A stretch of 5,141 nucleotides of DNA. Origin: DATEOR01 sp036279015. Lineage in GTDB: Bacteria > Actinomycetota > Thermoleophilia > Gaiellales > Gaiellaceae. Both the position numbers and the translations under genes were made by a program. A model generated the notes under the pieces. That model did not search any database and was not told where the DNA came from. It saw nothing but the letters and a program-made list of their open reading frames with translations. Below are positions 4,541 through 5,141 of the stretch, in pieces (the first letter of the stretch is position 1; every line of letters begins with the position of its first letter). The stretch is taken from assembly GCA_036279015.1 (NCBI GenBank), contig DASUJY010000085.1, positions 1-5,141 of the forward strand, written 5' to 3'.

Positions 4541-5141
4541 ATGGCCGACTTCGAGCCGACTCCGGAGCAGCAGGCGATCCTTGACCACGACCCGGGTGTT
4601 CCCGCCCGTGTCCTGGCCGGACCCGGCACGGGTAAGAGCGCAACTGTAGTAGCCCTCATCGACAAACTGCTCGGCAGTACCGAAGCCCCGCGGATCAGGC
4701 TCCTTACCTTCACGCGGGCGGCAACCGCCGAGTTGGCCAAGAAGGTCTCAGACCACCCCCGAGCGGCCGTCGAGCGGCCGAGCACTATCCATTCCTTCGC
4801 GATCTCGGTCCTTCTTCGGAACCCTGGCGCTGGGAATCTTCCCGACCCCCTCCGAATCGCAGACGACTGGGAACGGGAAAACATCGTCCTGCCCACACTT
4901 GCGCGGCGAGCCGCGGTTGGTGTCCGAGAGCTCCGGCGCCTGATACAGGAGATGGCCGCTGGTTGGGAGTCGCTACGGCCGGAACGTGACCCGAGGGTGG
5001 ACCCCGTCCAGAGAGCCCGCTTCCAGGGAGCATGGGACGAGCATCGACGCATCTATGGGTACACGCTCCTCCAGGAGCTTCCGTACGCGCTGAGGAGCGC
5101 CCTCCGCGACCATCCTGACCTCCAAGGCGTTGAGTACGACG
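4541..5141 (+). CDS. UvrD/Rep-family (SF1A) ATP-dependent DNA helicase, N-terminal part (3' end outside window)
   Basis: The 200 visible residues form the start of an SF1A helicase motor, which unwinds DNA using ATP. A Q-motif-like T-P-E-Q-Q-A-I-L lies at 7-14, Walker A G-P-G-T-G-K-S at 27-33 with Lys32 and Ser33, motif Ia L-L-T-F-T-R-A-A-T-A-E-L at 54-65, and motif Ib S-T-I-H-S-F at 81-86. The window stops at V-E-Y-D (197-200), where motif II (Walker B, normally D-E-x-Q-D) should begin, so most of a protein that usually has 600 or more residues lies outside. The region between motif Ib and the end (about 95-190) is rich in Arg and Glu and looks like the 1B insertion. About 53 of 200 codons end in A or T, unlike the YihY and protease genes, which suggests a different origin. 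It could be a repair helicase, or a helicase of a defence or mobile island; the visible part cannot decide. Confidence 0.9.
   Translation, partial: MADFEPTPEQQAILDHDPGVPARVLAGPGTGKSATVVALIDKLLGSTEAPRIRLLTFTRAATAELAKKVSDHPRAAVERPSTIHSFAISVLLRNPGAGNLPDPLRIADDWERENIVLPTLARRAAVGVRELRRLIQEMAAGWESLRPERDPRVDPVQRARFQGAWDEHRRIYGYTLLQELPYALRSALRDHPDLQGVEYD

Noticed and set aside
4386..4643. Minus-strand frame ending in A-G-F-E-P-A-T-R-G-L-E-V-R-R
   Set aside because: This is the antisense reading of tRNA-Arg(TCT) joined to the antisense of the helicase start; such peptides are common false annotations.
4474..5052. 192-residue minus-strand frame opposite the helicase
   Set aside because: It lies entirely antisense to a gene with clear helicase motifs, and its Ser/Arg-rich sequence has no recognisable domain.

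Overview
The window is very GC-rich, and two of its five longer genes carry G or C at more than 90% of third codon positions. Together with actinobacterial-type gene families and three tRNA genes that all lack an encoded CCA end, this suggests a high-GC actinobacterium, possibly of the Thermoleophilia (Gaiella/Solirubrobacter-like). That placement is an inference from composition and gene content; no marker gene settles it.

Layout, left to right. (1) Bases 1-900: a YihY/BrkB-family inner-membrane protein whose first residues lie off the left edge. (2) Bases 930-1001: tRNA-Arg(TCG). (3) Bases 1095-2123: an unrecognised secreted protein with a signal peptide, tandem V/N/D/T heptads, a Gly/Ser/Thr linker, a strongly Arg-rich helical block and a C-terminal membrane anchor. 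(4) Bases 2122-2163: a long imperfect inverted repeat filling the gap between the stop codons of two convergent genes, probably a shared terminator. (5) Bases 2163-2777, minus strand: a DUF4232-type lipoprotein. (6) Bases 2907-3092 and 3096-4217: a two-gene operon of a 61-residue basic protein and a site-2 protease (M50) with paired CBS domains, three bases apart. (7) Bases 4256-4447: divergent tRNA-His(GTG) and tRNA-Arg(TCT) sharing a 45-bp promoter gap. (8) Bases 4541-5141: the N-terminal 200 residues of a UvrD/Rep-type helicase, cut by the right edge just before the expected Walker B motif.

Most of the window looks like ordinary chromosomal envelope and translation functions; four of the six protein genes are predicted to be membrane or exported. 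Two genes stand out. By hand count the Arg-rich secreted protein and the helicase each have about 26% of codons ending in A or T, against 6-7% in the YihY and site-2 protease genes, and each lies immediately 3' of a tRNA-Arg gene. This fits acquired DNA at tRNA loci, but no integrase or duplicated tRNA 3' end is visible, so the island reading is unproven. I did not find a complete new multi-gene system inside the window. The best leads are the Arg-rich anchored protein and whatever follows the helicase off the right edge.
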